The position numbers and the translations under genes are program-made. A DNA stretch of 64,000 bases from JANMGV01 sp037440405 (lineage in GTDB: Bacteria > Planctomycetota > Planctomycetia > Pirellulales > Pirellulaceae): contig JBBIUE010000004.1 in NCBI GenBank assembly GCA_037440405.1, positions 35,045-99,044 on the forward strand, given 5' to 3'. A model generated the notes under the pieces. That model was not told the DNA's origin. It ran no database searches and saw nothing but the letters and a program-made list of their open reading frames with translations. Positions 36,612 to 46,188 of this stretch are shown in pieces (the first letter of the stretch is position 1; the number at the start of each line of letters is the position of its first letter).

Positions 36612-38144
36612 ATGTCTAAACTGAACGAGCTAAACGAAACGACGAAAGCGGTTGAATCGAAGGGAGTTGATGCTCGACCGGTCGACGCGGAAGTATTGGC
36701 CGCAAACCCGCGATGGCCCGTCCGACGCCAATTGCAGTACTTCTGGCAGAACGCGAAATTCACGGCACCGTTGCTTTTCTGTGATTTTGTGGCCCTGATT
36801 TGCTGCCACGCCGCAGTGACTTCGCTGATGGAAATCCTCAGCACCAAGGCGAATGCATCCCGAATCGTTCAGACCTCCTCCATACCCATTTTCTTGACGA
36901 TTTTTGTTGGTGCGTTTCTCAAGCTTTATCCTGGAATTGGAATGCAACCAGTTCTTGAACTTCGTCAGACGGTTCTCTCAGTCGTTGGCGCGCACCTAAT
37001 CACCGTGATCATGATTGCTGTCACGCTGGCACCTCCCGTTCATGTCCATCTTTTGATACTCGCTGCTGGATTGCTTGCTGTATTTGCAGTTCCTGCGTCT
37101 CGTCAAATTGCGAGGGACTACCTAAGCCGCACGAAATGGTGGCCGATACCCGTGTTGCTCTTCGCGGGTAGTCGGTCCTCGGAAATGGTATGGCGCAACC
37201 TGCGTTTGCAAGCATCATTGGGATGGCGTCCGGTCGGCATCATCGAAGATTTTTTTGCGGAGTGGGATAAATCGTCCGATCTGGATCACCACTACGTTGG
37301 CATTGAAGATGATGTTCCCGGTCTTTCGGATCGACACAAGATTTTCTGGGGTGTCGTCGAAGGCTACGATCAGCGAGCGCAACTTCTAAAAAAACTGATG
37401 GACCGCAATTTGGCGTATCTCCCTCGCATGATCGTCGTTCATGGTAACGAATCGTTGCCAACCCTGCTGACCGAGGCTGCTGAATGCAGCGGCCTCCAGG
37501 GCACGATTCACCAAAATCGTTTGCAACTTTTCTTGCCACGGTTGACCAAGAGAGCTATGGACGTTGTTGTATCGGCAACCAGCTTGATCATGCTCATGCC
37601 CTTGCTACTGTTCGTGGCTTGCTGCATCAAGCTCGCGTCTAAGGGCCCGATCCTTTATAGTCAATGGCGTTATGGCCTCGATGGCGAGAAGTTCAAGGTC
37701 TGGAAGTTCCGATCGATGGTGAAAGATGCGGATCGTGTTCTCGAGGAACACTTCCAAAGGAACCCAGCTCTCCGCGAAGAAATGGACCGAACACAGAAGC
37801 TGGCCAATGACCCTAGAATTACCTGGATAGGGAAGTTTATTCGCAAGACTAGCATCGACGAGAGCCCTCAACTTTGGAATGTCTTGTGCGGCGACATGAG
37901 TCTGGTTGGACCTCGCCCAATTCTCATGGAGGAAAAGGTCAAGTACGGTGAGACCTTTCCTGTTTATTGTCGAGTCAAGCCTGGAATCACGGGACTGTGG
38001 CAGGTGAACGGACGGAATCAAACGGCCTACGAGCATCGCTTGATCTATGCGTCCTACTACGTCCGCAACTGGAGCCTGTGGCTCGATTCGTATATCCTCT
38101 TACGCACGATTCGCGTAGTGCTCTTTTGCGAAGGTGCTTGCTGA
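36612..38144 (+). CDS. Polyprenyl glycosylphosphotransferase, second copy
   Basis: A 510-residue initiating sugar-phosphate transferase. Residues 55-175 hold the multi-TM region, the middle domain resembles a CoA-binding fold, and the C-terminal catalytic domain begins at KRAMDVVVSATSL with SKGPILYSQWRYGLDGEKF, KFRSM, DESPQLWNVLCGDMSLVGPRP and KPGITGLWQVNG, closing with the WSLWLDSYILLRTI helix. All family signatures are intact. Position just after the Wzz-kinase makes it the likely first enzyme of the exopolysaccharide made at this locus. It is only distantly like the copy at 5.2 kb (KKLASKGPIL versus KLSSPGPIF), so this is not a recent duplication. Confidence 0.93.
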   Translation: MSKLNELNETTKAVESKGVDARPVDAEVLAANPRWPVRRQLQYFWQNAKFTAPLLFCDFVALICCHAAVTSLMEILSTKANASRIVQTSSIPIFLTIFVGAFLKLYPGIGMQPVLELRQTVLSVVGAHLITVIMIAVTLAPPVHVHLLILAAGLLAVFAVPASRQIARDYLSRTKWWPIPVLLFAGSRSSEMVWRNLRLQASLGWRPVGIIEDFFAEWDKSSDLDHHYVGIEDDVPGLSDRHKIFWGVVEGYDQRAQLLKKLMDRNLAYLPRMIVVHGNESLPTLLTEAAECSGLQGTIHQNRLQLFLPRLTKRAMDVVVSATSLIMLMPLLLFVACCIKLASKGPILYSQWRYGLDGEKFKVWKFRSMVKDADRVLEEHFQRNPALREEMDRTQKLANDPRITWIGKFIRKTSIDESPQLWNVLCGDMSLVGPRPILMEEKVKYGETFPVYCRVKPGITGLWQVNGRNQTAYEHRLIYASYYVRNWSLWLDSYILLRTIRVVLFCEGAC

Positions 38145-38200
38145 TCTCTGAGAAGCGCTAGAGAGTCAGCCGGCGGTCATGAATTGTGACAGCAGGGGCG

Positions 38201-39463
38201 TCAGAACGCCAATGCGTCGCCGAATCGGTCGCGTTCGTCTTGCGTCATTCGAAACATTTCTTGGATGAGTTCGATATCGCAGGGTCGTTGCTCGACTTTA
38301 CGTCTGGCAAACATGCGCTGTTGAGTCGCGATCATGACATCCGGTGGCAGTGTCGCAATCTGTCCGAACAGACGCGCGTAGTTGACGAAGCTCGGTACGT
38401 TGCTGGTAACGAATCCGTACATCATGCTGCAAACACCAATAACCTTGCCAGTGAAGATGCCGGTATTGATAGCGCTCTTGCAGTAATCCCCCATGATGCA
38501 TCCGAGAAACTGCATTCCCGTCGACGATTTGCCAAACGAATAATCCATACTGACGCTGCCGTAGGTGTTTTTTAAGTCGCTGTTGCAAGTACCTGCACCA
38601 AGGTTGATCCAGCTGCCGAGATAGCTGTGCCCCAGAAATCCATGGTGCTGTTTATTGGAATACGGCTCGACGATCGAAGCCTCGACTTCGCCGCCAATTT
38701 TCGTTGTGTGCCCCAAGGCCACGGCGTCTTTGATAGCTGCATGTTCGAGGATGCGGCCATTCGGTTCGACGAGGATTGGACCGCGAAGCAAGGTGTACGG
38801 TCCGACATCCACTCCCGCTTCCAGCACGATTGGGCCCTTGCTCGCATCCACCACCACGTGTTCACCGATACGAACCTGAGAAGAGACGAAAAGCCCATCT
38901 TGCAGTTGAGTGTAGGGGCCATCAGAGATCATCACTTCGAGGTTCGAGTTAAAAATCTCCATGTGTCGTTGGATAACTTCGTGAGGAGCATCAAACGTGG
39001 CAAGCTCGTCATCTCGACGCTGCGCTATTTTTAACTCATCAACAAGAGAGCCAGCTCCTGCTGCAACACGTTCGGCAATCTCCTTAATAGTCCATGAAGG
39101 ATAAAGCACTGCGGCCACGTGGTCGCGATCCCACAGGACCGTCGGCTGATCGCGAGAAACGTTGTCCATCATGGATCGAAGATGCAGAAGGCGTCGAATG
39201 TCAGGAACGACTCTTGCGTTAATGAGGAGTTCGGGACGATGAGACGAATTTACTTCGGAGTCAAAGGCACCAGCAACGGATGGATAATCGTGCCGTCGAA
39301 TCGGGTCAAGGTAGGGGCGATGGCAGGCGAGGATCGGTTGATCGAAACGGCTCAATACATCCAACAAGCGCGTTCCGCCACATCGAATAGTGAACGCCAG
39401 GCGACCTGTCGTAATGGGAGCCAGCCGATCGCATGCGGCGTCCTCATAAACCACAATCGTCAT
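38201..39463 (-). CDS. GlmU-like putative sugar nucleotidyl/acetyl transferase
   Basis: A 420-residue protein with an N-terminal region reminiscent of nucleotidyltransferases and a C-terminal left-handed beta-helix. The hexapeptide pattern is visible from about residue 190 (VRIGEHVVVDASKGPIVLEAGVDVG, LEHAAIKDAVALGHTTKIGGEVEASIV). This is the architecture of the putative GlmU family common in Bacteroidetes and planctomycetes, presumed to make UDP-GlcNAc or a related sugar nucleotide. The canonical pyrophosphorylase signature GxGTRM is not obvious in the N-terminus (RCGGTRLLD is the nearest), so nucleotidyl transfer is uncertain. Its ATG overlaps the previous stop as TAATG, showing translational coupling. 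Confidence 0.8.
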   Translation of the reverse strand: MTIVVYEDAACDRLAPITTGRLAFTIRCGGTRLLDVLSRFDQPILACHRPYLDPIRRHDYPSVAGAFDSEVNSSHRPELLINARVVPDIRRLLHLRSMMDNVSRDQPTVLWDRDHVAAVLYPSWTIKEIAERVAAGAGSLVDELKIAQRRDDELATFDAPHEVIQRHMEIFNSNLEVMISDGPYTQLQDGLFVSSQVRIGEHVVVDASKGPIVLEAGVDVGPYTLLRGPILVEPNGRILEHAAIKDAVALGHTTKIGGEVEASIVEPYSNKQHHGFLGHSYLGSWINLGAGTCNSDLKNTYGSVSMDYSFGKSSTGMQFLGCIMGDYCKSAINTGIFTGKVIGVCSMMYGFVTSNVPSFVNYARLFGQIATLPPDVMIATQQRMFARRKVEQRPCDIELIQEMFRMTQDERDRFGDALAF

Positions 39464-39939
39464 TACGTAGTCTCCTCGGATCCGGCATTGAAATCTTGGA
39501 TCAACTTTTGTTCCGTGGTCTCATGTTGCATCAACTTTGCACGAAAGGCCCGCAAATCGCCAATAAAATCTTCTAGTTCGCGCTCAAGCGTCCCCTGATA
39601 CTGTAAGCCATCGAAACGTTCGCTGAGCTCTTGCAAGAAAACCATCAACATTTGGTGTTCCGCTCGGCAGCTCGTGACTCGATCGACGTCTAGCGATGCT
39701 GTATTGGGGTCGCGAAGCGATACGTATCCGTACGTTTCCTCCATGTCGAACTGACGTGAAAATGCTTCGCGAAGTTGATGAAGAAAGAATCCGCATTCAC
39801 TTTGAAATTTTTCCTTGGGAAAATCTACTGAGCAAAACTCGTTTAGTTTCGCTTTCCCAACATGGAACAGAGCGTTATGTTCTTTGATCTCCGCTAGGAA
39901 AGCAGCGTTCAAAGAATATCGAAACGATTCATTCGGCAT
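39463..39939 (-). CDS. Small helical protein, possibly hemerythrin-like
   Basis: A 158-residue, mostly alpha-helical protein coupled by TAATG to the GlmU-like gene. The spacing of His and acidic residues along the helices (KEHN, HQLRE as HxxxE, RAEHQ, HETTE) is suggestive of a hemerythrin/HHE four-helix bundle that binds a di-iron or oxygen-reactive centre. The ligand set is not complete enough to be sure. No signal peptide. What it does for a sugar nucleotide enzyme is unknown. Confidence 0.55.
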   Translation of the reverse strand: MPNESFRYSLNAAFLAEIKEHNALFHVGKAKLNEFCSVDFPKEKFQSECGFFLHQLREAFSRQFDMEETYGYVSLRDPNTASLDVDRVTSCRAEHQMLMVFLQELSERFDGLQYQGTLERELEDFIGDLRAFRAKLMQHETTEQKLIQDFNAGSEETT

Positions 39940-40204
39940 GACAATTGCTCTCGAACGGTTGGGAGTTTGATGAGTCTACTCTTTGCGTCAATGCAGAAGC
40001 TATCGCATCGGACGCATTGTTTCAAGTTCCAGCAAATGATCTCGTTCCCTAATCGTGGAAAAAGTGTCGATAGTGTGGTTGACAAATGCTTTTGAGGCAG
40101 GACAATTCCTTCTCATTCATCATTTCGTCCATCTCCTCAGGGACGGCACGTTGGCTAGGGACGGCCTTTTTTGACATGGAAGCTTTCAGGGAATGAAGGT
40201 TCTT

Positions 40205-40226
40205 GCGGCAGGATGCCGCTTTTTTA
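40205..40226 (+). terminator. Intrinsic terminator-like hairpin just upstream of the M28 gene
   Basis: GCGGCA (40205-40210), a GGA loop and TGCCGC (40214-40219) form a perfect 6-bp GC-rich stem, followed by six Ts (40220-40225). It sits only 9 bases before the GTG at 40235, on the coding strand. No gene ends on the plus strand upstream, so it would act either at the end of a short leader RNA or as an attenuator for the M28-larA-like pair. Confidence 0.6.
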
Positions 40227-40234
40227 TTTTCTGA

Positions 40235-41230
40235 GTGACTGAAGTGAATTTCTCGATCGCCCGAATCATCGTTCTCAGCGTGATGGTTTTGGGACTTACG
40301 GGATGTTCGATCGAATCCTCTGAGCTATCTGCCACGGAATGGCGGCCGCCTGACTTCTTGAGTTCGAAGCGGGCCTTCGAGAACTTAGTCAGAATTTGCT
40401 CTTTTGGACCAAGGCCAAGCGGGTCCAAGGGTATGGCTGAGCAACAAGCTTTCCTGGAAAAGTACCTACGCGACCTTGGGTTGGAGGTCGAGCTACAAAC
40501 TTTCCAGATTCGACATCCCCAGACTGGTGCGCCGGTGGAGATGAAGAACATTATTGCCCGCTGGAATCCTCAAAAGAAAAAGCGTCTGATTGTTTGCACT
40601 CATTATGACACACGGCCTTTTCCGGACCGCGATCCAAGACAGCCGCAAGGGATCTTTCTGGGAGCCAACGACGGGGCGAGTGGCACGGCCGGATTGCTCG
40701 AACTCGCTCACGCGCTGACGTCTCAGGCTTCCACGGCAGGCGTCGATTTGATCTTCTTCGACGGCGAAGAGTTCGTTTTCGACGAAAATCGAGACAGGGA
40801 GAACTACTTTCTCGGTTCCAAGCACTTTGCTCGCTCCTACGTCGCTAACAAGAATGAAATTGAGTACACCGGGGCCGTGCTGTTGGACATGATCGGCGAC
40901 AAAGAGCTTCAAGTCTTTTACGAAAAGAACAGTTTCAACTTTGCCAGGGATTTGACACGCGAACTCTGGATGATCGCAGACGAATTGAAGGTCAAAGAGT
41001 TTGTCCCACGCGTTCGACATGAGGTCCGCGACGACCATCTGCCGCTTATCCAAATCGCCAAGATTCCGGCTTGCAATATCATCGATTTCGACTATCCGCG
41101 GGCCGGTCTGCGAACCCAAAGCTACTGGCACACGACGCAAGATACTCCGGATAAGTGTAGCGGAGAATCGATCTGCAAAGTGATACATGTTGTTTGGACT
41201 TGGATTCAGCGTAACTCTGCAAAGCCATGA
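40235..41230 (+). CDS. Lipoprotein glutaminyl cyclase-like M28 zinc protein
   Basis: A 331-residue protein with a GTG start at 40235; GTG 40244 is an alternative. A lipoprotein signal ends in LTGC (Cys24). The M28 domain shows the type II glutaminyl cyclase pattern: CTHYDTRPF, the zinc Asp in GANDGASG, DGEEF with the zinc Glu, LLDMIGD, DDHLPLI and the zinc His in YWHTTQDT. These correspond to Asp159, Glu202 and His330 of the human enzyme, as I recall it. Type II enzymes convert N-terminal Gln to pyroglutamate. Only one zinc is expected, and the protein would be membrane-anchored facing the periplasm. The stop overlaps the next gene as ATGA. Confidence 0.87.
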   Translation: MTEVNFSIARIIVLSVMVLGLTGCSIESSELSATEWRPPDFLSSKRAFENLVRICSFGPRPSGSKGMAEQQAFLEKYLRDLGLEVELQTFQIRHPQTGAPVEMKNIIARWNPQKKKRLIVCTHYDTRPFPDRDPRQPQGIFLGANDGASGTAGLLELAHALTSQASTAGVDLIFFDGEEFVFDENRDRENYFLGSKHFARSYVANKNEIEYTGAVLLDMIGDKELQVFYEKNSFNFARDLTRELWMIADELKVKEFVPRVRHEVRDDHLPLIQIAKIPACNIIDFDYPRAGLRTQSYWHTTQDTPDKCSGESICKVIHVVWTWIQRNSAKP

Positions 41231-42507
41231 GCATCATCTTCGAGCGTGGGAGTCCAACCGTCTCACTTACTGCGGACGATTTCCGAGAAGCGATCGAAGC
41301 CATTCTGGAGCATTTTCAAGGTCTTCGCAGGGTGTTGGCGATTCCTCCAGATCACACGCGAATTGACAGCCGAGCTGGTGAGTTTGTGTCCGTGCTCTGG
41401 AAGCGTCTCGGCGATCGATTAGTCGATGTCATGCCTGCCTTGGGAACTCATCACGCGATGACGCCGGAACGCCTGAGTCGGATGTTTCCAGAGGTCCCAT
41501 TGAACTTGTTTCGCGAGCATCGCTGGCGGACGGACGTTCAAGATTTGGGAAAGGTTCCAAGCGAGTTCGTTGAAGAAGTCACTGAAGGTTGCTACCGCTT
41601 TGATTGGACGGCTCAAGTCAATCGATTATTGCTTGAGGGTAGACATGACCTGATCCTGTCCATTGGACAAGTTGTTCCACATGAAGTCATTGGCATGGCC
41701 AACTACAACAAGAACATCTTTGTCGGTGTCGGAGGCAAGGATGGAATCGATCACAGCCACTATCTTAGCGCGCTGTATGGCATGGAGCGAATTATGGGGC
41801 GTTGCGATACTCCACTTCGACGAATCCTAAACTATGCGTCGGAACATTTTTGTTCCGCATTGCCCATCGTTTATGTGCAGACCGTCATCGAAGCGACCGT
41901 GTCTGGAGAAAAGCATCTGCGGGGTATCTTTGTTGGTTCCGACCACGATGTTTTCTGGAAAGCCGGGGACTTGGCAGCACAAGTCAATTGCTTCCGTCTC
42001 GACGAAGCGCCCGAGATCATGGTCGTTTGGATGGATCCGAAGAAATACGCAACGACTTGGTTGGCAAATAAAGCAATCTATCGATGCAGGATGGCGGTTG
42101 CGAATGGCGGAACCATCTGCGTTGTCTCTCCGGGTGTGGAAGCATTTGGAGAGGACTCCGCTGTAGATTTGCTGATCCGCCGTTATGGGTATCGAACCAC
42201 CCCCGAAGTTGTCGCCATGGTCCGTGATAACGACGATCTTCGAACATCGCTTTCCGCTGCTGCCCATTTGATCCACGGATCACCGGAGAATCGCTTTCAA
42301 GTTGTCTACGCTCCAGGCAAGCTGACTCGATCCGAAGTTGAAAGCGTCGGTTATCAATACGAATCGATCGAGAACATCTACCGACGTTTTCCGATCGACA
42401 CCATGCGAGACGGATGGAATGTCTCTGCGAGCGGAGAGCGCTGTTATGTTGTCACGGAACCCGGGCTTGGGCTTTGGATGCACAAGAATCATCCGCACTC
42501 GATCTAA
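41227..42507 (+). CDS. LarA-family nickel-pincer racemase/epimerase-like protein
   Basis: A 426-residue member of the LarA (DUF2088) family. The motif PDHTR is at 41-45 and GTHHAMT at 73-79. His152, Lys162 and His178 reproduce the spacing (+10, +16) of LarA His174, Lys184 and His200, of which Lys184 attaches the nickel-pincer nucleotide and His200 coordinates nickel. The catalytic machinery therefore appears intact, though substrate-binding residues differ and lactate is only one possible substrate. A LarC gene lies 6 kb away; larB and larE are not in the window. The start overlaps the glutaminyl-cyclase-like gene by four bases, so the two are probably cotranscribed. Confidence 0.85.
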   Translation: MSIIFERGSPTVSLTADDFREAIEAILEHFQGLRRVLAIPPDHTRIDSRAGEFVSVLWKRLGDRLVDVMPALGTHHAMTPERLSRMFPEVPLNLFREHRWRTDVQDLGKVPSEFVEEVTEGCYRFDWTAQVNRLLLEGRHDLILSIGQVVPHEVIGMANYNKNIFVGVGGKDGIDHSHYLSALYGMERIMGRCDTPLRRILNYASEHFCSALPIVYVQTVIEATVSGEKHLRGIFVGSDHDVFWKAGDLAAQVNCFRLDEAPEIMVVWMDPKKYATTWLANKAIYRCRMAVANGGTICVVSPGVEAFGEDSAVDLLIRRYGYRTTPEVVAMVRDNDDLRTSLSAAAHLIHGSPENRFQVVYAPGKLTRSEVESVGYQYESIENIYRRFPIDTMRDGWNVSASGERCYVVTEPGLGLWMHKNHPHSI

Positions 42508-42555
42508 TGGGCTGCCGTTCCTAGAAGTCTGACGACTCCAGAACGAGGCCTTCTG

Positions 42556-45500
42556 CTAGGCGGCGCGACTTCGAGAGGGATTCGTGCCGTCGCTGAGAAT
42601 CTCGCCATTGTCTCCGACATCTTCAAAACGCACAGAGACCTGCTTGCTGACACCATTCTCCTGCATGGTAACGCCGTAGAGTGTATCGGCGGCGGTCATC
42701 GTCTTCTTCGAGTGTGTGACGACGATGAATTTCGTCGAATGCAGGAACTCCTTTAGTACGGTGACGAACCGGCCAATGTTCGCTTCATCAAAAGGGGCAT
42801 CGACTTCATCGAGGACGCAGAATGGGCTGGGACGAAATTGAAAGATGGCCATGATCAGTGCGACTGCGGTCAATGCCTTTTCCCCACCGCTTAAAAGGGA
42901 GTTCGAAAAGGCTGTCTTTCCAGGAGGAGTTGCTAGAATCTCAACGCCGCATTCGAGTTCATCGTCACCCTCCTCCAGGACGAGATCGGCAGATCCACCA
43001 CCAAACGACTTTCGATAAAGCTGCTGAAAGTTGATGCGGATAGCCTCCAGCGTCTCATTGAAGATGCGACGACTTTCCTGGCTGATCTTGCTGATGATTT
43101 TAAGAATATCGTCACGAGAGGCGCAGAGATCGTCGTAGTGCGCTTGCAGCGATTCATAGCGAGCTTGAAGTTCATCCAGTTCCCGGAGAGCCTCCATATT
43201 GACATCACCGACCTGCGAGATTTCAAGTTTCAATTGGGAGGCGAGTGCATCGGCGTCGATTTCAGGATCAAGTGGAGGACTGTCCTGCAACAACTGCTCG
43301 TCCGTCAATTGAATCTGATAATCTTCCCAGTACCTCGTTCGCAATTGTTGCAGACTGGCCTCAGTAAATCGAAGTTCTGATTCCACTTGCACGTAACGAT
43401 CTCTGATGCGATCGTGCTGTCGCTGTAGGATATCGGTTTGCTTTTGTGCATGTTGTCGAGACGTGCGCAGTTCCTGAATTTGCGATGCCATCTCTACCAA
43501 CCGATCGCTGATCTGCTCAAGAGACGATTGGATGGTCGAGGTTCGTTCCGTATTCTCGAGGATTGTCTGCTCGGTCCTTTGTTGCCTCTGCAGGTTGAAT
43601 TGGAGCTGCTGCTCGGTCTCAAGAACGGCAGCAGATCTCTCATGTTGGTCGCGTGACAATTGTTCGACAGAGACTCGAATATCCTCCATGCGCTGTTCGA
43701 GTCTGGCTAGTTGAATCCGTTGTGCAGTGACTTCCTCACCAATCTGATTCCACTCTTGGTCCAAAGTAACCTGATCTGCCAATGCACTGGCTAATTTGCT
43801 TTCGAGGAGTTTGCCCTGCTCGTTCGCTTGATCGAGCTCCTGATCCAATTCCAATTGTGCCAGCTTGGAAGACTCCATTCGCTCAGTCAATTCGAAGGAT
43901 GCGGACTCCAGTCGCTCTCTTTCGACGGCATTCTGAGCGATCTTCTCTTCGAGGGCTCGAAGTTGCACCGAGCCTTCGAGATATCGTCTTGCCGCTTCTT
44001 TGGCCTGTGGATCAAGCAGCTCGACTTCCATTTCCAATTTCGACTGTTGTTGTTGTACCAGCAATGCTGATTGCGCGTGAGCCTGAATCATCGCGTCGAG
44101 TCGCTCAACTTCTTCCTTGCATTGTTGAAGCTCGCTGCGCCGAGAAACAATTCCTACGGACGAATGGAGTGTGCCATACGTCAACGTTCCATCGGAATCG
44201 ATAAGTTCGCAAGAAGTAGTAACAAACCTCAGTCCCGATCCCCGCAAATGGCTCAAATCAAGGGCGGTCGGAAGTGAGTCGACCAGCCAGGTGGTTCCAA
44301 GCAAGAACCGAATGAGCGAGTCATACTCTGCTTGGAATCGAACAAGTCGGTCCGCCCTTCCCAGAACGCCTCGCAATCCATCCAATTGAATCTTCTCGCC
44401 GGATTTCCTCGAACAAAGGCGGTCGAGCCGCAGCAACGATACTCGGCCTTCGATTGGAATCTCGCCTTCGGTTAGGTAATCGATCAAGCTACCGTCGTGC
44501 AAGACAATGGTTTCGGACATTCCGCCCAGTGCGACGTCGATGAGCGGCGCCAAGGACAAATCCACTTCGATCAGGTCGGCGACCAATCCTCGAATCGAGT
44601 TCCAAGGAGGCGAGGTGTTCTCATGAGCCATTGCGATCATCTGCCGCGCACCGAGTCCAACTCCCTCAAGTTGCTGTTCCCAAAGTTGCAGGAGATTGAA
44701 ACGGTCTTTGGCCGTTTCTCTCTTTCCTTGCAATTGAATTGCCTCCGACTGCAAGTTTCTTAGCGATTGACGTACCGATTCCAGTTGCTCCAAGCGCGTG
44801 GCCCAGTCTCGCTGGGCGGTTTCACTTTCTTCCTGCAACTTGCTTAAGACGAAGTTCTGCTGTGCGTGTTCATCGACGAGGACTTGGGCGGCATGCTGCG
44901 CTTGTCCCCATCGGCTCCGTAAGGATTGAACTTGCTCGTTCCATTCTTCGATTCGGTGGTTGCCTTGGTGACGTCGTTGTTCGAGTTCCATGATCGCCCG
45001 CAGACACGCATTGTGTTCCGAGCGGAGGGCTTGGGTTGTCTGAATCGCTTCACTGCGGCTTGCTGCGATCGCATCTCGCTCAAGTTGTAACCGAGTGATC
45101 AATTCGGAGGCGCATTCGAATTGCCCTTCGAGGTCACGCAAAGCCTGCCTCTGTATTTCTGCCTCCTCGGCAGTCAATACGGCTCGTTGACGAAGTGATT
45201 CTAATCGTTCGACCAACATCGCATGGCCGTCGTGGAGTTCCAGGAGGGTCTGTCGGAGTTGCTCGTTCTGCCCCGTCAGTAGCGCGATATCGTGTTTATA
45301 CGAGCTCTGTATATCCTGCGATCGCTGTGCTTGTTCAGCCAAGTCCTGAAGTTGCAATTCGAATTGTTGTGATTGAGATTGGGCTTCTTCGAGAGCCGAT
45401 TTCCCCTGAAGCTGTTCCGCTTCCAGTTGTTCGAGTTTCTCAAGTTGTTGGTTCTTTTTGTTTTCCCACTGCGATTGTTCCCGCAATCCGATCTGGCAGC

Positions 45501-46179
45501 GGAGAACATGTAAGCGTTGCACCATTTCTCGATATCGAGTCGCCTTTTCGGCTTGATGGCGCAGCGTTTCGTAGCGGTAGCGAATTTCCTCAACGATATC
45601 CTTCAGGCGCGTCAGGTCCTGATTCGCGCGTTCAAGGCGTCGTAGGGCCTCTACCCGTTTGACCTTGAAACGACTGATTCCAGCAGCCTCTTCAAAAATC
45701 GCTCGGCGGTCTTTTGGGCTGGCTTGAAGCATCCGATCGACTTTTCCTTGCTCGATCAGGCTGTAAGCATCGACGCCAACTCCCGTGCCGCGAAATAGGT
45801 CTTTGATGTCTTTCAATCGGCAAGGGGAGCGATTGATCAAGTACTCGCTTTCGCCGCTGCGATACACTCGTCGAGTGATCAATACTTCAGGCGAGTCAAT
45901 CCCCAGCACCCCGCTGGAGTTGTCGAAGATGAGAGTTGCTTCGGCGCTGTTGGCAGGCTTCCTTCCTCCCGCTGCGGACCCTTTGAAGATGATGTCCGCC
46001 ATGTCCGCTCCGCGAAGGCTCTTGGCGCTCTGAGCCCCAAGGACCCACTTCATGGCGTCCACGATATTCGACTTGCCCGATCCGTTGGGGCCAACCACGA
46101 CAGTGATCCCTTCTGGAAAAACGAAGCGGGTGCGGTCCGCAAAGCTCTTAAAGCCGATTAATTCTAGAGCCTTGAGCAT
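42556..46179 (-). CDS. smc: Chromosome segregation protein SMC
   Basis: A 1207-residue structural-maintenance-of-chromosomes ATPase. Head motifs are GPNGSGKSN at 30-38 and the C-terminal signature LLSGGEKALTAVALI followed by CVLDEVDAPFDEAN (Walker B and D-loop). Two coiled-coil arms rich in Gln/Glu/Leu flank a hinge at roughly 500-670, which contains conserved Gly-rich pairs. It dimerises through the hinge and, with ScpA/ScpB (not in this window), organises and segregates the nucleoid. Length matches the family. The FlgI-like/HEAT gene ends 9 bases upstream, so they are likely cotranscribed. Confidence 0.95.
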   Translation of the reverse strand: MLKALELIGFKSFADRTRFVFPEGITVVVGPNGSGKSNIVDAMKWVLGAQSAKSLRGADMADIIFKGSAAGGRKPANSAEATLIFDNSSGVLGIDSPEVLITRRVYRSGESEYLINRSPCRLKDIKDLFRGTGVGVDAYSLIEQGKVDRMLQASPKDRRAIFEEAAGISRFKVKRVEALRRLERANQDLTRLKDIVEEIRYRYETLRHQAEKATRYREMVQRLHVLRCQIGLREQSQWENKKNQQLEKLEQLEAEQLQGKSALEEAQSQSQQFELQLQDLAEQAQRSQDIQSSYKHDIALLTGQNEQLRQTLLELHDGHAMLVERLESLRQRAVLTAEEAEIQRQALRDLEGQFECASELITRLQLERDAIAASRSEAIQTTQALRSEHNACLRAIMELEQRRHQGNHRIEEWNEQVQSLRSRWGQAQHAAQVLVDEHAQQNFVLSKLQEESETAQRDWATRLEQLESVRQSLRNLQSEAIQLQGKRETAKDRFNLLQLWEQQLEGVGLGARQMIAMAHENTSPPWNSIRGLVADLIEVDLSLAPLIDVALGGMSETIVLHDGSLIDYLTEGEIPIEGRVSLLRLDRLCSRKSGEKIQLDGLRGVLGRADRLVRFQAEYDSLIRFLLGTTWLVDSLPTALDLSHLRGSGLRFVTTSCELIDSDGTLTYGTLHSSVGIVSRRSELQQCKEEVERLDAMIQAHAQSALLVQQQQSKLEMEVELLDPQAKEAARRYLEGSVQLRALEEKIAQNAVERERLESASFELTERMESSKLAQLELDQELDQANEQGKLLESKLASALADQVTLDQEWNQIGEEVTAQRIQLARLEQRMEDIRVSVEQLSRDQHERSAAVLETEQQLQFNLQRQQRTEQTILENTERTSTIQSSLEQISDRLVEMASQIQELRTSRQHAQKQTDILQRQHDRIRDRYVQVESELRFTEASLQQLRTRYWEDYQIQLTDEQLLQDSPPLDPEIDADALASQLKLEISQVGDVNMEALRELDELQARYESLQAHYDDLCASRDDILKIISKISQESRRIFNETLEAIRINFQQLYRKSFGGGSADLVLEEGDDELECGVEILATPPGKTAFSNSLLSGGEKALTAVALIMAIFQFRPSPFCVLDEVDAPFDEANIGRFVTVLKEFLHSTKFIVVTHSKKTMTAADTLYGVTMQENGVSKQVSVRFEDVGDNGEILSDGTNPSRSRAA

Positions 46180-46188
46180 TGGAGATGA

